Below are positions 16,529 to 25,133 of a stretch of 64,000 nt of DNA, piece after piece. The stretch is from Ruminococcus flavefaciens ATCC 19208 (GTDB lineage: Bacteria; Bacillota; Clostridia; Oscillospirales; Ruminococcaceae): NCBI RefSeq assembly GCF_000518765.1, contig NZ_KI912489.1:190652-254651 (forward strand). The letters run 5' to 3'. The number at the start of each line of letters is the position of its first letter. The stretch's first letter is position 1. The position numbers and the translations under genes were made by a program. Below the pieces are notes generated by a model. The model did no database searches, had not been told where the DNA came from, and saw nothing but the letters and a program-made list of their open reading frames with translations.

Positions 16529-17035
16529 ATGAGAGATTGTACATATATTGCAGCGGATTTTGATCATGATAAAGAGGCAGTTAATGTAATATATCAAATG
16601 AAAAGCAAAGGCTATATTGTTTTAAAAGATGCTCATCAGCTTCAGCAGAGCAACGATAGCAGTTTAGCCTGTTCAATAAAAAAATCGCTTAAAATGAGAA
16701 TGGATGCTTCCTGCAAGTTTGTATTGGTCGTAGGAAATCATACTGATACTGTATCAAAAGGTGGATGCCAACTGTGTTCAAGCTATAATAGCTATACGTC
16801 TTCTTGTGCAAGAGGATATTCTGTTGACTATCGTTCCTTTATAAAGTATGAATGTGATATGGCTGTAAAAGCAGGAATAAAAATCGTTGTATTATACAAT
16901 AGTTTTAAAGTTGATAGAACCTTATGTCCTGAAGCTGTACGGTATATAGGAACTCATTGTAAAATGTGGTATCTCGGTGCTGACGGAAAATATTATTGGG
17001 ACTATAATCGTATTGCTCAAGCTATAGGTGGTTAA
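16529..17035 (+). CDS. thsB: TIR-like ThsB of a type II Thoeris system
   Basis: Protein of 168 aa in the DUF1863/TIR-like family. It begins CTYIAADFDHDKEAV, has a core strand CKFVLVVGNHT and the segment FIKYECDMAVKAGIKIVVLYN. Glu108 there is in the place of the TIR catalytic glutamate. ThsB proteins sense phage and make a nucleotide signal from NAD; for type II systems the reported product is histidine-ADP-ribose. SD AGGAGG lies before the ATG. The next gene overlaps its end closely and encodes the matching effector. Confidence 0.75.
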   Translation: MRDCTYIAADFDHDKEAVNVIYQMKSKGYIVLKDAHQLQQSNDSSLACSIKKSLKMRMDASCKFVLVVGNHTDTVSKGGCQLCSSYNSYTSSCARGYSVDYRSFIKYECDMAVKAGIKIVVLYNSFKVDRTLCPEAVRYIGTHCKMWYLGADGKYYWDYNRIAQAIGG

Positions 17036-17036
17036 T

Positions 17037-17909
17037 ATGAAAAGAATTTATAAGTGGTATACAAATTTATCAAAGCGGTTAAAAGATAGTTTTGTTATTT
17101 CAGTTTCACTTGTTGGATGTATTTCCACATTTTTGTCAATTATAGGTATATCACTTGCCGATATCCCATGTACAAACATAATTATTAATAGCATTCTTGT
17201 AATGGTAGCAATTCTTATCATAACAATTGCTGCATATATAGTAATAGGACGACTATTCAAGGATTCTATAGAGCTTTCGATAAGAGGAAACTCAGTAACT
17301 ATAAAACACGGTGATATTTTTAAAGAAAATGGTTATAAAATAATAGGATGTGATTCACATTTTGATACGAGAGTGGATGATATTGTTATTACAAAATCTT
17401 CACTTCACGGTCAGCTATTTCTTAACCACGGTATAATCAAAGATATAAATAAAGTTGTTGAGCAAAAAGCTAAAGTATTAGAAATTCCAGCAAACGAGAA
17501 AGGCTTATATGATTTCCCTATTGGAACTATTATTCGATATGATAGTCAAAGAGATAGACAAACTTATTTGATGATAGCAATGATTAATAATATAGAGGAA
17601 GCTGGGCAATACAAAGCAACTACATCTATGGCAGATTATGAAAATATGCTCATGAAAATGTGGAGTGGAATTGACGCTACCTATGCTGCAAATGACATCG
17701 TATTACCGATTTTAGGAACAGGAATAACTCGTTTTGAAGATGGTCCGAAAGATGCAACGTCATTACTTAGATGTATGCTCTGTACGTTGAATAGTAGTGG
17801 TGTGACATTAAATTCAAACATCAAGATTGTTATCTATGGTGACAAAAACGATATTCCATTATATGAGTTTAAGAATGTATATCGAATGATACCAAGTTGT
17901 AGCAAGTGA
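17037..17909 (+). CDS. thsA: Membrane-anchored macro-domain effector ThsA (type II Thoeris)
   Basis: Protein of 290 aa. The ATG at 17037 follows AGGTGG, and the upstream stop is at 17033-17035. Two N-terminal membrane helices (FVISVSLVGCISTFLSIIG and IIINSILVMVAILIITIAAYIVIG) are followed by a macro-type domain (about 80-285) with VLPILGTGITRFEDG as the glycine-rich ligand loop. This 2TM-macro layout is that of type II Thoeris ThsA, in which the macro domain binds the signal made by ThsB and the membrane part disrupts the cell. A bidirectional terminator follows. Confidence 0.78.
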   Translation: MKRIYKWYTNLSKRLKDSFVISVSLVGCISTFLSIIGISLADIPCTNIIINSILVMVAILIITIAAYIVIGRLFKDSIELSIRGNSVTIKHGDIFKENGYKIIGCDSHFDTRVDDIVITKSSLHGQLFLNHGIIKDINKVVEQKAKVLEIPANEKGLYDFPIGTIIRYDSQRDRQTYLMIAMINNIEEAGQYKATTSMADYENMLMKMWSGIDATYAANDIVLPILGTGITRFEDGPKDATSLLRCMLCTLNSSGVTLNSNIKIVIYGDKNDIPLYEFKNVYRMIPSCSK

Positions 17910-17937
17910 TTCTTATTGTTTATATTGTCATTTGTTT

Positions 17938-17978
17938 GAAAAAGCTGCCATATACGATTATGTATATAGCAGCTTTTA
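17938..17978. terminator. Bidirectional terminator between thsA and the helicase gene
   Basis: AAAGCTGC-ATATAC pairs with GTATAT-GCAGCTTT, with A and T tracts on the two sides, between convergent genes. Confidence 0.85.
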
Positions 17979-17982
17979 TTCG

Positions 17983-20871
17983 TCATACAAAATCAAGAAA
18001 TCCCTTAGTAAAGGCATCAGGAAGCAAGAACTGTTTCTCGCCGTCCTTGAAGTGAACTATAACATATTTATTGGACTTATACTTTTTTACAACAGTGCCG
18101 ACACCGAACATCTTATGTGACACCTTGATACCGACTTTGACTTTTGAAACATCGAAGGATTCGGCTTCAGTTTTCACAGGAGCAGAAGGCTTCTTAGGCT
18201 TACTGTCAGGAGTATGTATGCCGTACTGTGCAGTAACAAGCTCCTGTTTTGGTGGAGTTACAGTAACGGCAGCGGCAATAGTGTCTGCTGGAGACTCATT
18301 GCTTTCAGGAGCGTCCATAGTTGCCTGCTGATTATAGAACAGTTTCTCGTATTCCTCTCGGCGGATGACAGTATCCCAACCACCGATCTCGTCGCTTTCG
18401 TGCTTATCGATGCCTGTATAAACAAGGCTTGCGTCCTCATAACGCTTGAACTTGAATATTGCATCATTCATGAGACTTGCGTTGAATACGCCTATGGAGC
18501 ACAACAGCTCAAAGTCCTTGACATCAAGTCCTGTGACTTTTTTGAAAAGTCCCGGTTCCAGTTGAGTGATAACATCTTTCAGCGAGCGCTCACGATAGTC
18601 GGTAAGGTACATAAATACAGGAACACGGGTAGCAAACTTGATGAGCTTCTCCTGTATCTGCTTGCGAAGTGACTTGTATTCCTTTTCCTCGTCGGTAAGC
18701 TCTTTTTTCTCCTTGGGAGTGAGCTTGTCCGTACCTTCCTTCTTGGCTTTTTTGACAGCTTCGGATTTGTTTATGATTGTTTCAATATCCTGATTAAGGC
18801 TTCTGAATCCCTCGATACGCATAAGTGCATCGAGGGCATCTTTATTATTGATAAGTCTTTGCAGCGTATCATTATCAACATTTACAAGCAGAGCCGACTC
18901 CCAACGCTTGGCGAGAAGTGTTGCTGATGTACCAGCCATGGCGATATCAAGTACATCCTGTGCATTGATAGCTTTCATCGTCGAGCCGTCATAGGCAAGG
19001 ACAGGAAGAAAGCTGATGAACTCCGCTACCTTCTTCTCGGGATTTGACTCGTCCACGTTCAGTCGGCAGGAGTAGTCTGAGATCTGACGCAGTGCACGGT
19101 CAAGGGCGAAATCGAAAACATAACACTCGCGTTTCATTATCTCAGCCTCGCCGTTTTCGGCAGTTATCACCCAGGGCGACTGAACTCTGAATGCCGCCTG
19201 GAAGTAAGTTTCGGGACTTTTAAGGTTGCGCAGCATGAATATGCCTGTCCACGGTTTTACAGTAACACCGGTGGTCAGCTTGCCGCATGAAAGCGTTATT
19301 GTTTTTGTTTCAAGCGGATTTTTCATGGAACTTATAACAGGAGCAACGGCGTCCAGTCCTATTCCTGCTTTTGAACCTGCACAGAGGTTAATCTTATAAT
19401 CGTGATAGAAGGCGTTCTGCTTTTGCTGCAAGAGATTATACATAGCCTCGCATGATGCAACATTAGGCAGGAACCACAGCGTATGCGACAATACATTCAG
19501 CAGTCTTGTGTCGGAATACGGCATAGGCGGACGCTTATCCTGTCCGAGCTTCAAGTCGTCGATACTGGAGGGAAGATATGCACCTCGCACCAGATCAAGC
19601 CACTTCTGGACCTCGTTTTCATATACAAAATGTGCTTCCGCACCCTTGCCTTTTGCGGAGAAAAATACATTGAGGTCGAACTCGTTGAACTCTCCCTGCT
19701 GTGCGATCTGGCGGATACTCTCTGGAATCTTATAGGTCATAAGAACCATTCTCGGCAGCGCAAGATAGGGATTGCCCGAACCTTTCCACTCATGCTTTGC
19801 ACGCTGTTCATCGGAGTATGTCCAGTTATAGATCTGATCCTCGATGAACTCGCCGCTGTTTATTGCACGGAACGGCGTACCCGACAGGAACAGGTAATGT
19901 CCCGTAGTTATGGGGAGAAAGCTCTCGTTGTAGGCATTGCCTGCTTCCTCCTGCTGGTACTTCTCCATGTCGAAGTCAGCATCAGCCTCGTCGTCGGGAT
20001 TTTCAAACAGCTTCTTGGCATTCTCACGCCATGCACCGAAGTGGTACTCGTCGAAGATAATAATATCCCAGTTATCGGTATGTATAAACTCATTTTTCGC
20101 CTTGATACCGCCGTTCTCGTTAGTGCCGAGCAAGTCCTGGAACGAGCCGAAAACAACGATAGGCTTCGACTTATCAGCCTTGCGGTAGGCGGTGTCCATG
20201 TCGATCTTATTGTTGTGAGCGTCCTTGTTGGAGATGAACTGCCAGCCTTCAAAGTCAACATGAGTCACAAGATCTTCGTGCCATGCGGACTCCACCGCAG
20301 GCTTGAATGTTAGTACAAGTATCCGCTTGAATCCCATTTTGCGGCAGAGCTGATATGCGGCAAAGGTCTTGCCAAAGCGCATTTTAGCGTTCCACAGGAA
20401 CTTCGGTGCACGGTCCGGTTCATCAGCTTTCGCCTTTCGGAAATACTCCATTGTACGCTTTACGGCGATGTGCTGTTCGGGACGCATTTTGAAATCAAGA
20501 GTACGCTGAGTATCAGCTATCTCGCCTGTTCTAAGCTCTCGGACTGCCGCCTTTACGTCGTCAACGGAGCAGCCGTACCACTCGTTATCGTCCTCGCCTT
20601 CATAGAGCCTGTGAAAGCCGTTTCGGCGGAGTATAGCGTGAATGTCGTGGTCTGTAAAGCACGAACCGTCGGGACGCATCGCCGAATCCGACCACAGGAT
20701 CGTGTACGGAACGCCGCTTGTGTGCATTATCTCACGGATACGGGTTTTTACGTCACGGTCGGTGTAGCCGACCTTTATGTAGCCGTTGTGACTGGCAACA
20801 TCATTGAGCCGAAAAGCATATATGGAAGGTGCTGCCGAGGGGCGCTGAGGGAAAAATTCCTGTTCGATCAT
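17983..20871 (-). CDS. GIY-YIG nuclease / SF2 helicase protein of a restriction-like system
   Basis: About 962 aa. ATG at 20871 is preferred; a GTG at 20880 lies inside the upstream gene. The N-terminus resembles a T5orf172-type GIY-YIG nuclease (SIYAFRL ... YIKVGYTDR). A superfamily II helicase follows: NAKMRFGKTFAAYQL as motif I, IIFDEYH as motif II, FLSGTPFRA as motif III, and QAAFRVQSPW as a motif VI-like segment. A Lys-rich coiled segment (about 690-740) and a C-terminal SH3-like domain (KVSHKMFGVGTVVKKY), as in UvrD/PcrA tails, close it. It is the last gene of a three-gene methylase operon, so it is probably the translocase/nuclease of a restriction-modification system. Confidence 0.72.
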   Translation of the reverse strand: MIEQEFFPQRPSAAPSIYAFRLNDVASHNGYIKVGYTDRDVKTRIREIMHTSGVPYTILWSDSAMRPDGSCFTDHDIHAILRRNGFHRLYEGEDDNEWYGCSVDDVKAAVRELRTGEIADTQRTLDFKMRPEQHIAVKRTMEYFRKAKADEPDRAPKFLWNAKMRFGKTFAAYQLCRKMGFKRILVLTFKPAVESAWHEDLVTHVDFEGWQFISNKDAHNNKIDMDTAYRKADKSKPIVVFGSFQDLLGTNENGGIKAKNEFIHTDNWDIIIFDEYHFGAWRENAKKLFENPDDEADADFDMEKYQQEEAGNAYNESFLPITTGHYLFLSGTPFRAINSGEFIEDQIYNWTYSDEQRAKHEWKGSGNPYLALPRMVLMTYKIPESIRQIAQQGEFNEFDLNVFFSAKGKGAEAHFVYENEVQKWLDLVRGAYLPSSIDDLKLGQDKRPPMPYSDTRLLNVLSHTLWFLPNVASCEAMYNLLQQKQNAFYHDYKINLCAGSKAGIGLDAVAPVISSMKNPLETKTITLSCGKLTTGVTVKPWTGIFMLRNLKSPETYFQAAFRVQSPWVITAENGEAEIMKRECYVFDFALDRALRQISDYSCRLNVDESNPEKKVAEFISFLPVLAYDGSTMKAINAQDVLDIAMAGTSATLLAKRWESALLVNVDNDTLQRLINNKDALDALMRIEGFRSLNQDIETIINKSEAVKKAKKEGTDKLTPKEKKELTDEEKEYKSLRKQIQEKLIKFATRVPVFMYLTDYRERSLKDVITQLEPGLFKKVTGLDVKDFELLCSIGVFNASLMNDAIFKFKRYEDASLVYTGIDKHESDEIGGWDTVIRREEYEKLFYNQQATMDAPESNESPADTIAAAVTVTPPKQELVTAQYGIHTPDSKPKKPSAPVKTEAESFDVSKVKVGIKVSHKMFGVGTVVKKYKSNKYVIVHFKDGEKQFLLPDAFTKGFLDFV

Positions 20872-20872
20872 A

Positions 20873-22402
20873 TTATTCACCGCCTAATTCCATTGGCTTT
20901 ATCATTGATTCTATAAAGTCTATTTCTTCCTGTGTCAAGCCGTATTTTGCATATAATTCTTCATCTGTCCACGGCTTGGAAAAATCTTGCATTGGGACGA
21001 AAGGAAAAACTATCTTTGATAAACCAAATCCACTTATACATAACAACATAAGGAATCTTACAAAATTTGTTTTCAAGTATGATAATACATTATCTGCGTA
21101 TATTCTATCGTCATATCCGCCGATTATAAAATATGAGTGTGTGCATACTTCTTTAGGAGATAATACTTTCATTGATGCTGGTATTATTCTAAATTTGCCG
21201 TCCTTTCCCGGTTCTCCAGCGTGTTCAGCACTTGTTTTACTTACAAGGACTTTATATTTATCAATTGTATCAAAGCCTTTTGTTATGACGCTTCTGCTAA
21301 TATAGCTTATACCGTTACTTGCATGAAGAATCAAATCATCGTCAGATTGCGGTTTATCTGCTCCTCTGTAACTGGTTGATAATCCATAGGGCATCAATGA
21401 ACTGATAATATTTTCAAATTTTTCTTCTTTAAAACTTTGTATTTTATGTACGATAGCGACTGCACGGTTATACCTTACCAAGACAGGAAACTCATTCAGA
21501 GGTCTGACCATTGTATCGGTTTCATCATTTTTGATATTTGTGAATTCACAGTCGCTCTCTCTGTCCTTCTCCCATAAGAAATAACAAACACCGCCGCTTA
21601 CGCTTAACCCTTGGAAACAATCCTTTGAATTGGTGTAATCAACAAGTTTTGTTATATGTCTGTCGTTTATCATATTATCACGGAATGAATCAAGTCCCAT
21701 ACCACCTGAAAACCAGCGTGATGGAATTATCATAGACATATACCTTGGTTTCATTTTCTTTGCACTTTCAATGAAAATATTGTATAAGGGTTTTGCCTGC
21801 TTTCCGGCACCGTCAGTATCGAGTGCATACGGCGGATTTGATATAATAACATCGAACTTCATATTAAAAATTTCCTCTGGTTTTATAGTATGTATCCACT
21901 CATAGGCATGAGTTTCAAGCTCGTCACCACGCTCGTACTGGCTCTCGGACGCTCCGCAGTAAACGCACTTGCCCTTTCCCCATTTGTGGCTGATTCGCTT
22001 GAAACGGATATTGCCCTGTGCATCGTCAAATCGGCTGACGGAATAATTGCTGTTGGGATACTTGCTGCAATAAAGTCCGCGCCGTGACAGCAGGCTCGTC
22101 AGCTCCGTGATAGCGATACCGAAAAGCTGCTTATGAAAGATGTGGTCGATACGCTCCTGCAAATCGGGGAACTGCGGTTCAAGTCCCTTGATGAGCCGCT
22201 TGGCTGTCTCACGGAGAAATACTCCTGTTTTACAGGCAGGATCGAGAAATGTAGTGTCGGGATCAGAGAAAAGCTCCTGCGGCAGCATATCAAGCATCTG
22301 GTTGACAACCTCTGGAGGCGTGAAAACTTCATCGTTGGAGAGATTCGCCAGACACGACAGTACATCGGGATTGTAAACGTTTTCAAATAGTCCTTCAGCC
22401 AT
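20873..22402 (-). CDS. N6-adenine DNA methyltransferase, Eco57I-like
   Basis: About 509 aa from the ATG at 22402, which overlaps the end of the upstream gene; SD AGGAGG lies inside that gene. SAM motif I is DPACKTGVFL, with Lys where Gly is usual, and catalytic motif IV is ISNPPYALDT. A CxxC pair (CVYCGASES) may bind zinc. The C-terminal half resembles the target-recognition part of Eco57I-type enzymes. It should methylate adenine in a specific DNA sequence. It abuts the helicase gene by a few bases, indicating translational coupling. Confidence 0.78.
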   Translation of the reverse strand: MAEGLFENVYNPDVLSCLANLSNDEVFTPPEVVNQMLDMLPQELFSDPDTTFLDPACKTGVFLRETAKRLIKGLEPQFPDLQERIDHIFHKQLFGIAITELTSLLSRRGLYCSKYPNSNYSVSRFDDAQGNIRFKRISHKWGKGKCVYCGASESQYERGDELETHAYEWIHTIKPEEIFNMKFDVIISNPPYALDTDGAGKQAKPLYNIFIESAKKMKPRYMSMIIPSRWFSGGMGLDSFRDNMINDRHITKLVDYTNSKDCFQGLSVSGGVCYFLWEKDRESDCEFTNIKNDETDTMVRPLNEFPVLVRYNRAVAIVHKIQSFKEEKFENIISSLMPYGLSTSYRGADKPQSDDDLILHASNGISYISRSVITKGFDTIDKYKVLVSKTSAEHAGEPGKDGKFRIIPASMKVLSPKEVCTHSYFIIGGYDDRIYADNVLSYLKTNFVRFLMLLCISGFGLSKIVFPFVPMQDFSKPWTDEELYAKYGLTQEEIDFIESMIKPMELGGE

Positions 22403-23033
22403 TTTCACCTAACCTCCTGTAATGACAAATATATTTTTGCAGGAACGTTCCCTCACTTCCGCTGATACTGAGCTGAGCCTCGTCCTGACTTAGCAGCTCC
22501 GCAAAGGTATAGTCGCTCCGCTGAATGTTTGCTCCTGTGATGAATGCCCACTCCGAAAAGACGATAGGCTCATCGGTATCGTTGCAGTTTTCATCAACAC
22601 AGCACAGCGTGAGAGCGTTTCCGCAGACAATGTTGCGCTCCAGTATAAAGCGGATAGAACGGTGCATATCATCACTGCACTCGCTCTTGCACACCGACTT
22701 GTACTGCTTTGCCCACAGCTTATAGAGTCGCTCACGGCAGGCGGCAACGTTATCCGCCAGTATATCGACTCCGTAGAGACTGCTCACAGCCAGCAGGGAG
22801 TTCATTTCATAGTCAATGGTGCTCCGCCTGTACTTCTTCCGCACAACAGCTAATTTGCGGCTCAACACCTCTGCAAGGAAGTTTCCGTCACCGCAGGCAG
22901 GTTCGAGAAATCGGCTGTCAATACGCTGTGTTTCAGGCAATACAAGGTCGCACATGGCTTTGACTTCACGCTCAGCCGTAAATACTTCTCCGTGGTCGGC
23001 TACACGCTGCCTGGATTTTACTTGTTTGTTCAT
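22395..23033 (-). CDS. Second, short methyltransferase-fold protein of the restriction operon
   Basis: Protein of 212 aa. The N-terminus (GEVFTAEREVKAMCDLVLP) and FLEPACGDGNFLAEVL are an N6-adenine methylase N-terminal fold with SAM motif I. No NPPY motif is present, so it is probably not catalytic alone. It overlaps the 5' end of the full methylase gene. It could be a specificity or cofactor subunit, or the first half of a split methylase. It is transcribed divergently from the XRE gene. Confidence 0.6.
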   Translation of the reverse strand: MNKQVKSRQRVADHGEVFTAEREVKAMCDLVLPETQRIDSRFLEPACGDGNFLAEVLSRKLAVVRKKYRRSTIDYEMNSLLAVSSLYGVDILADNVAACRERLYKLWAKQYKSVCKSECSDDMHRSIRFILERNIVCGNALTLCCVDENCNDTDEPIVFSEWAFITGANIQRSDYTFAELLSQDEAQLSISGSEGTFLQKYICHYRRLGENG

Positions 23034-23046
23034 AATTATTCCTTTA

Positions 23047-23161
23047 TAGAATTTTTATCTATTTATTTGAATAAATTTCATCTATTATTCTACAATTATA
23101 TCATAATATAGAATTAAATTCAAGTTTCACACTGTAAAATTTTAATGTGAGGAAAATTCTA
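23047..23161. promoter_or_regulatory. Divergent control region with four TAGAAT/ATTCTA sites
   Basis: The 127 bp between the methylase operon and the XRE gene hold TAGAAT at 23047 and 23109, and the inverted ATTCTA at 23087 and 23156. The last touches the XRE start codon. The AT-rich spacing and two orientations suggest binding sites for the XRE protein, as in controller-protein systems. Confidence 0.5.
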
Positions 23162-23526
23162 TGCATGAACCGTATGATTTTGGAATAATACTGAGAGATC
23201 TTAGAAAAAGTAAAGGTTATACGCAAAAGCGCCTTGCAGATATGCTTGGTCTGTCCGTTACAGCAGTCAGTAAATATGAGATAAATCAGTCATCTCCGCC
23301 TCTCGAAACACTTCGTGCCATTTCAAATATCTTCAATGTTTCTATTGATGAACTGTTGGGAACTGAGCAGCGAGGCAAACTCTCAACCACAGGGCTGAGT
23401 GAAGAGCAGACTGATATAGTCAGAAAGCTCATTGCTTCGTTCCGAAATAATTCGTCCAAAAATAAAAAACTCTCCCCCGAAAGCTGTCAGCTTCTGGGAA
23501 AGATCGTTGAGGAGTTGTCTAAGTAA
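23161..23526 (+). CDS. XRE-family regulator, likely controller of the restriction operon
   Basis: Protein of 121 aa with an N-terminal Cro/CI-type helix-turn-helix (LRKSKGYTQKRLADMLGLSVTAVSKYE, residues ~15-45) and a short basic C-terminal region. It is divergent from the methylase/helicase operon and separated only by the region with repeated TAGAAT sites. A role in timing expression of the restriction genes is inferred from position. A terminator follows. Confidence 0.85.
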   Translation: MHEPYDFGIILRDLRKSKGYTQKRLADMLGLSVTAVSKYEINQSSPPLETLRAISNIFNVSIDELLGTEQRGKLSTTGLSEEQTDIVRKLIASFRNNSSKNKKLSPESCQLLGKIVEELSK

Positions 23527-23531
23527 AGCAA

Positions 23532-23566
23532 AAGCCGCAAGGGATTTTAAGTCTCTTGCGGCTGTT
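23532..23566 (+). terminator. Terminator after the XRE gene
   Basis: A 12 bp stem (AGCCGCAAGGGA / TCTCTTGCGGCT, one G-U pair) is followed by GTTT. Confidence 0.75.
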
Positions 23567-23584
23567 TATATTTACATTTTTATA

Positions 23585-23613
23585 TTGAAAACTTGTGCTT
23601 TTTAAGTTATAAT
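23585..23613 (+). promoter_or_regulatory. Promoter of the RES-domain gene
   Basis: TTGAAA and TATAAT are separated by 17 bp, about 90 bp before the start codon. Confidence 0.65.
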
Positions 23614-23700
23614 AAAAAAGCGTTATCGATATATCATACATTCTTTGTTTGGAATAAACACTCTGATAAAGCAGATATAACAATTAAAAGGAGAAACACA

Positions 23701-25104
23701 ATGAAATCAAATGATCCAATTTATAATTTTATATTTTCACATAAGCTTCCTGTTGCACGTGGAGAAAAGCCAGTAGCTGGATACTTGTGCTCATATTACG
23801 ATGAATTTTTTACTGATTTGACAATTGCTTTACAGCAAACTGCCAATCGTGAACTGCGTTCCGAGTGTTATGAACTACTAAAAAATAATTTGCATATAAT
23901 CAAAAATCTATGTGATGATATAATCCTCACATTTCATTATTATGACAATGGAAAAATGTCAGAACTTCATGTTCATTTTTATAACATGATGCAAAAAGTT
24001 GAGAAATTTATTACAGCGAGAAGTATCTGTGATAAGCGGTTTGATTGGTATAAATCGTTATGGCGCATACGGCAGGGAAGTGAAAACTATGAACGAAAAG
24101 AACTATTTCACATACCAATGGATAAGAGACAAAATATAAAATCATATAGATACAGTATTTCGGGCTATCCCTGTTTATACCTTGCAAGCGATCTGGAGTT
24201 ATGTTGGTATGAGTGCGGTATGCCCAAAGAGTTTAGCTATTCTTTTTTCTCCATAGATTTGAAAGAAAATGAGAGCTTACACTTTATTGATTTTTCAACT
24301 ATTCCGGCAGAATTGATTTCATCGGTAAAACTTTGGTATCTGAATCATCCTAATAATTCTGATGATATTGATCGTTATATAATGAAATACTTAGTTTTAT
24401 TTCCGCTTAGAGTCGCTTGTTCATTGATGGTAGAGAATCGCAATGTCAGTTTTGTTGAAGAATATATATTTCCACAACTTCTTTTGTTATGGATAAGAGA
24501 AAATGAGAATTTTGACGGCATTATTTATAGGTCTTCTTCAATTATTAAAACTGCTCATAACCTAAATGCCGTTAATGTAGTGATGCCAGCCAAAGATCTT
24601 GAGAATAATTATTCTATGCGATTAAATAACGTGTTTAAAATGACTCAACCCGTAAAGCAGACTGTTCGCAAAATTACTCAGGAGAATGTTAAAAAAGAAG
24701 ATATTGAAAAAGTGAATGATTATATTACAGGCTTAATTCAAAATGATAGCTTAAGTCATACCATCTCACCTTTTAATGAGATTAAAGCCTTATGTCAGGA
24801 CTTCATCAATTTGTATAGTATTTTAGCATCAAATAATTATGTTAATCCCGAAGGTGTTTATCATTCAGTTGAGACATTGATTCTTATGACTGATTTCTTT
24901 AATGATAATCTAGATGCTGAAAAAGAGAAATTCATTAGTAAGCAGATAGATTTATATCCTGATTACAAAAAAGGAAAAATTAATGAGTCGTATGACAAAG
25001 CAATTGCTGTCTTTAGAGAAGATATTATGCCATTATTCTCCAAATTGAGAATTCGTATAAGAGCAGATGTTGATTATAACTCAGCCATGTCTCCGTTGTC
25101 ATAA
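23701..25104 (+). CDS. RES-domain-like protein (possible NAD-degrading effector)
   Basis: 467 aa from the ATG at 23701 (SD AAGGAG 7 nt upstream). The segment from about 115 to 300 has the features of a RES domain: LWRIRQG, RYSISGYPCLYLAS, a following ELCWYECG, the strand SFFSIDLKE, and FDGIIYRSS near the end. In RES toxins these Arg, Tyr, Glu and Ser positions form an NAD phosphorylase site. The N-terminal ~110 aa and C-terminal ~130 aa are predicted helical with no known family. No antitoxin gene is adjacent on the same strand. The position in a defence island suggests an NAD-depleting defence protein. This is inference. Confidence 0.6.
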   Translation: MKSNDPIYNFIFSHKLPVARGEKPVAGYLCSYYDEFFTDLTIALQQTANRELRSECYELLKNNLHIIKNLCDDIILTFHYYDNGKMSELHVHFYNMMQKVEKFITARSICDKRFDWYKSLWRIRQGSENYERKELFHIPMDKRQNIKSYRYSISGYPCLYLASDLELCWYECGMPKEFSYSFFSIDLKENESLHFIDFSTIPAELISSVKLWYLNHPNNSDDIDRYIMKYLVLFPLRVACSLMVENRNVSFVEEYIFPQLLLLWIRENENFDGIIYRSSSIIKTAHNLNAVNVVMPAKDLENNYSMRLNNVFKMTQPVKQTVRKITQENVKKEDIEKVNDYITGLIQNDSLSHTISPFNEIKALCQDFINLYSILASNNYVNPEGVYHSVETLILMTDFFNDNLDAEKEKFISKQIDLYPDYKKGKINESYDKAIAVFREDIMPLFSKLRIRIRADVDYNSAMSPLS

Positions 25105-25133
25105 AAGCGGAATATGCGAGTAATTAATAAACG

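Noticed and set aside
19483..20313. 276-codon forward ORF inside the helicase gene
   Set aside because: It is a shadow of the helicase frame with no recognisable motif and no ribosome site.
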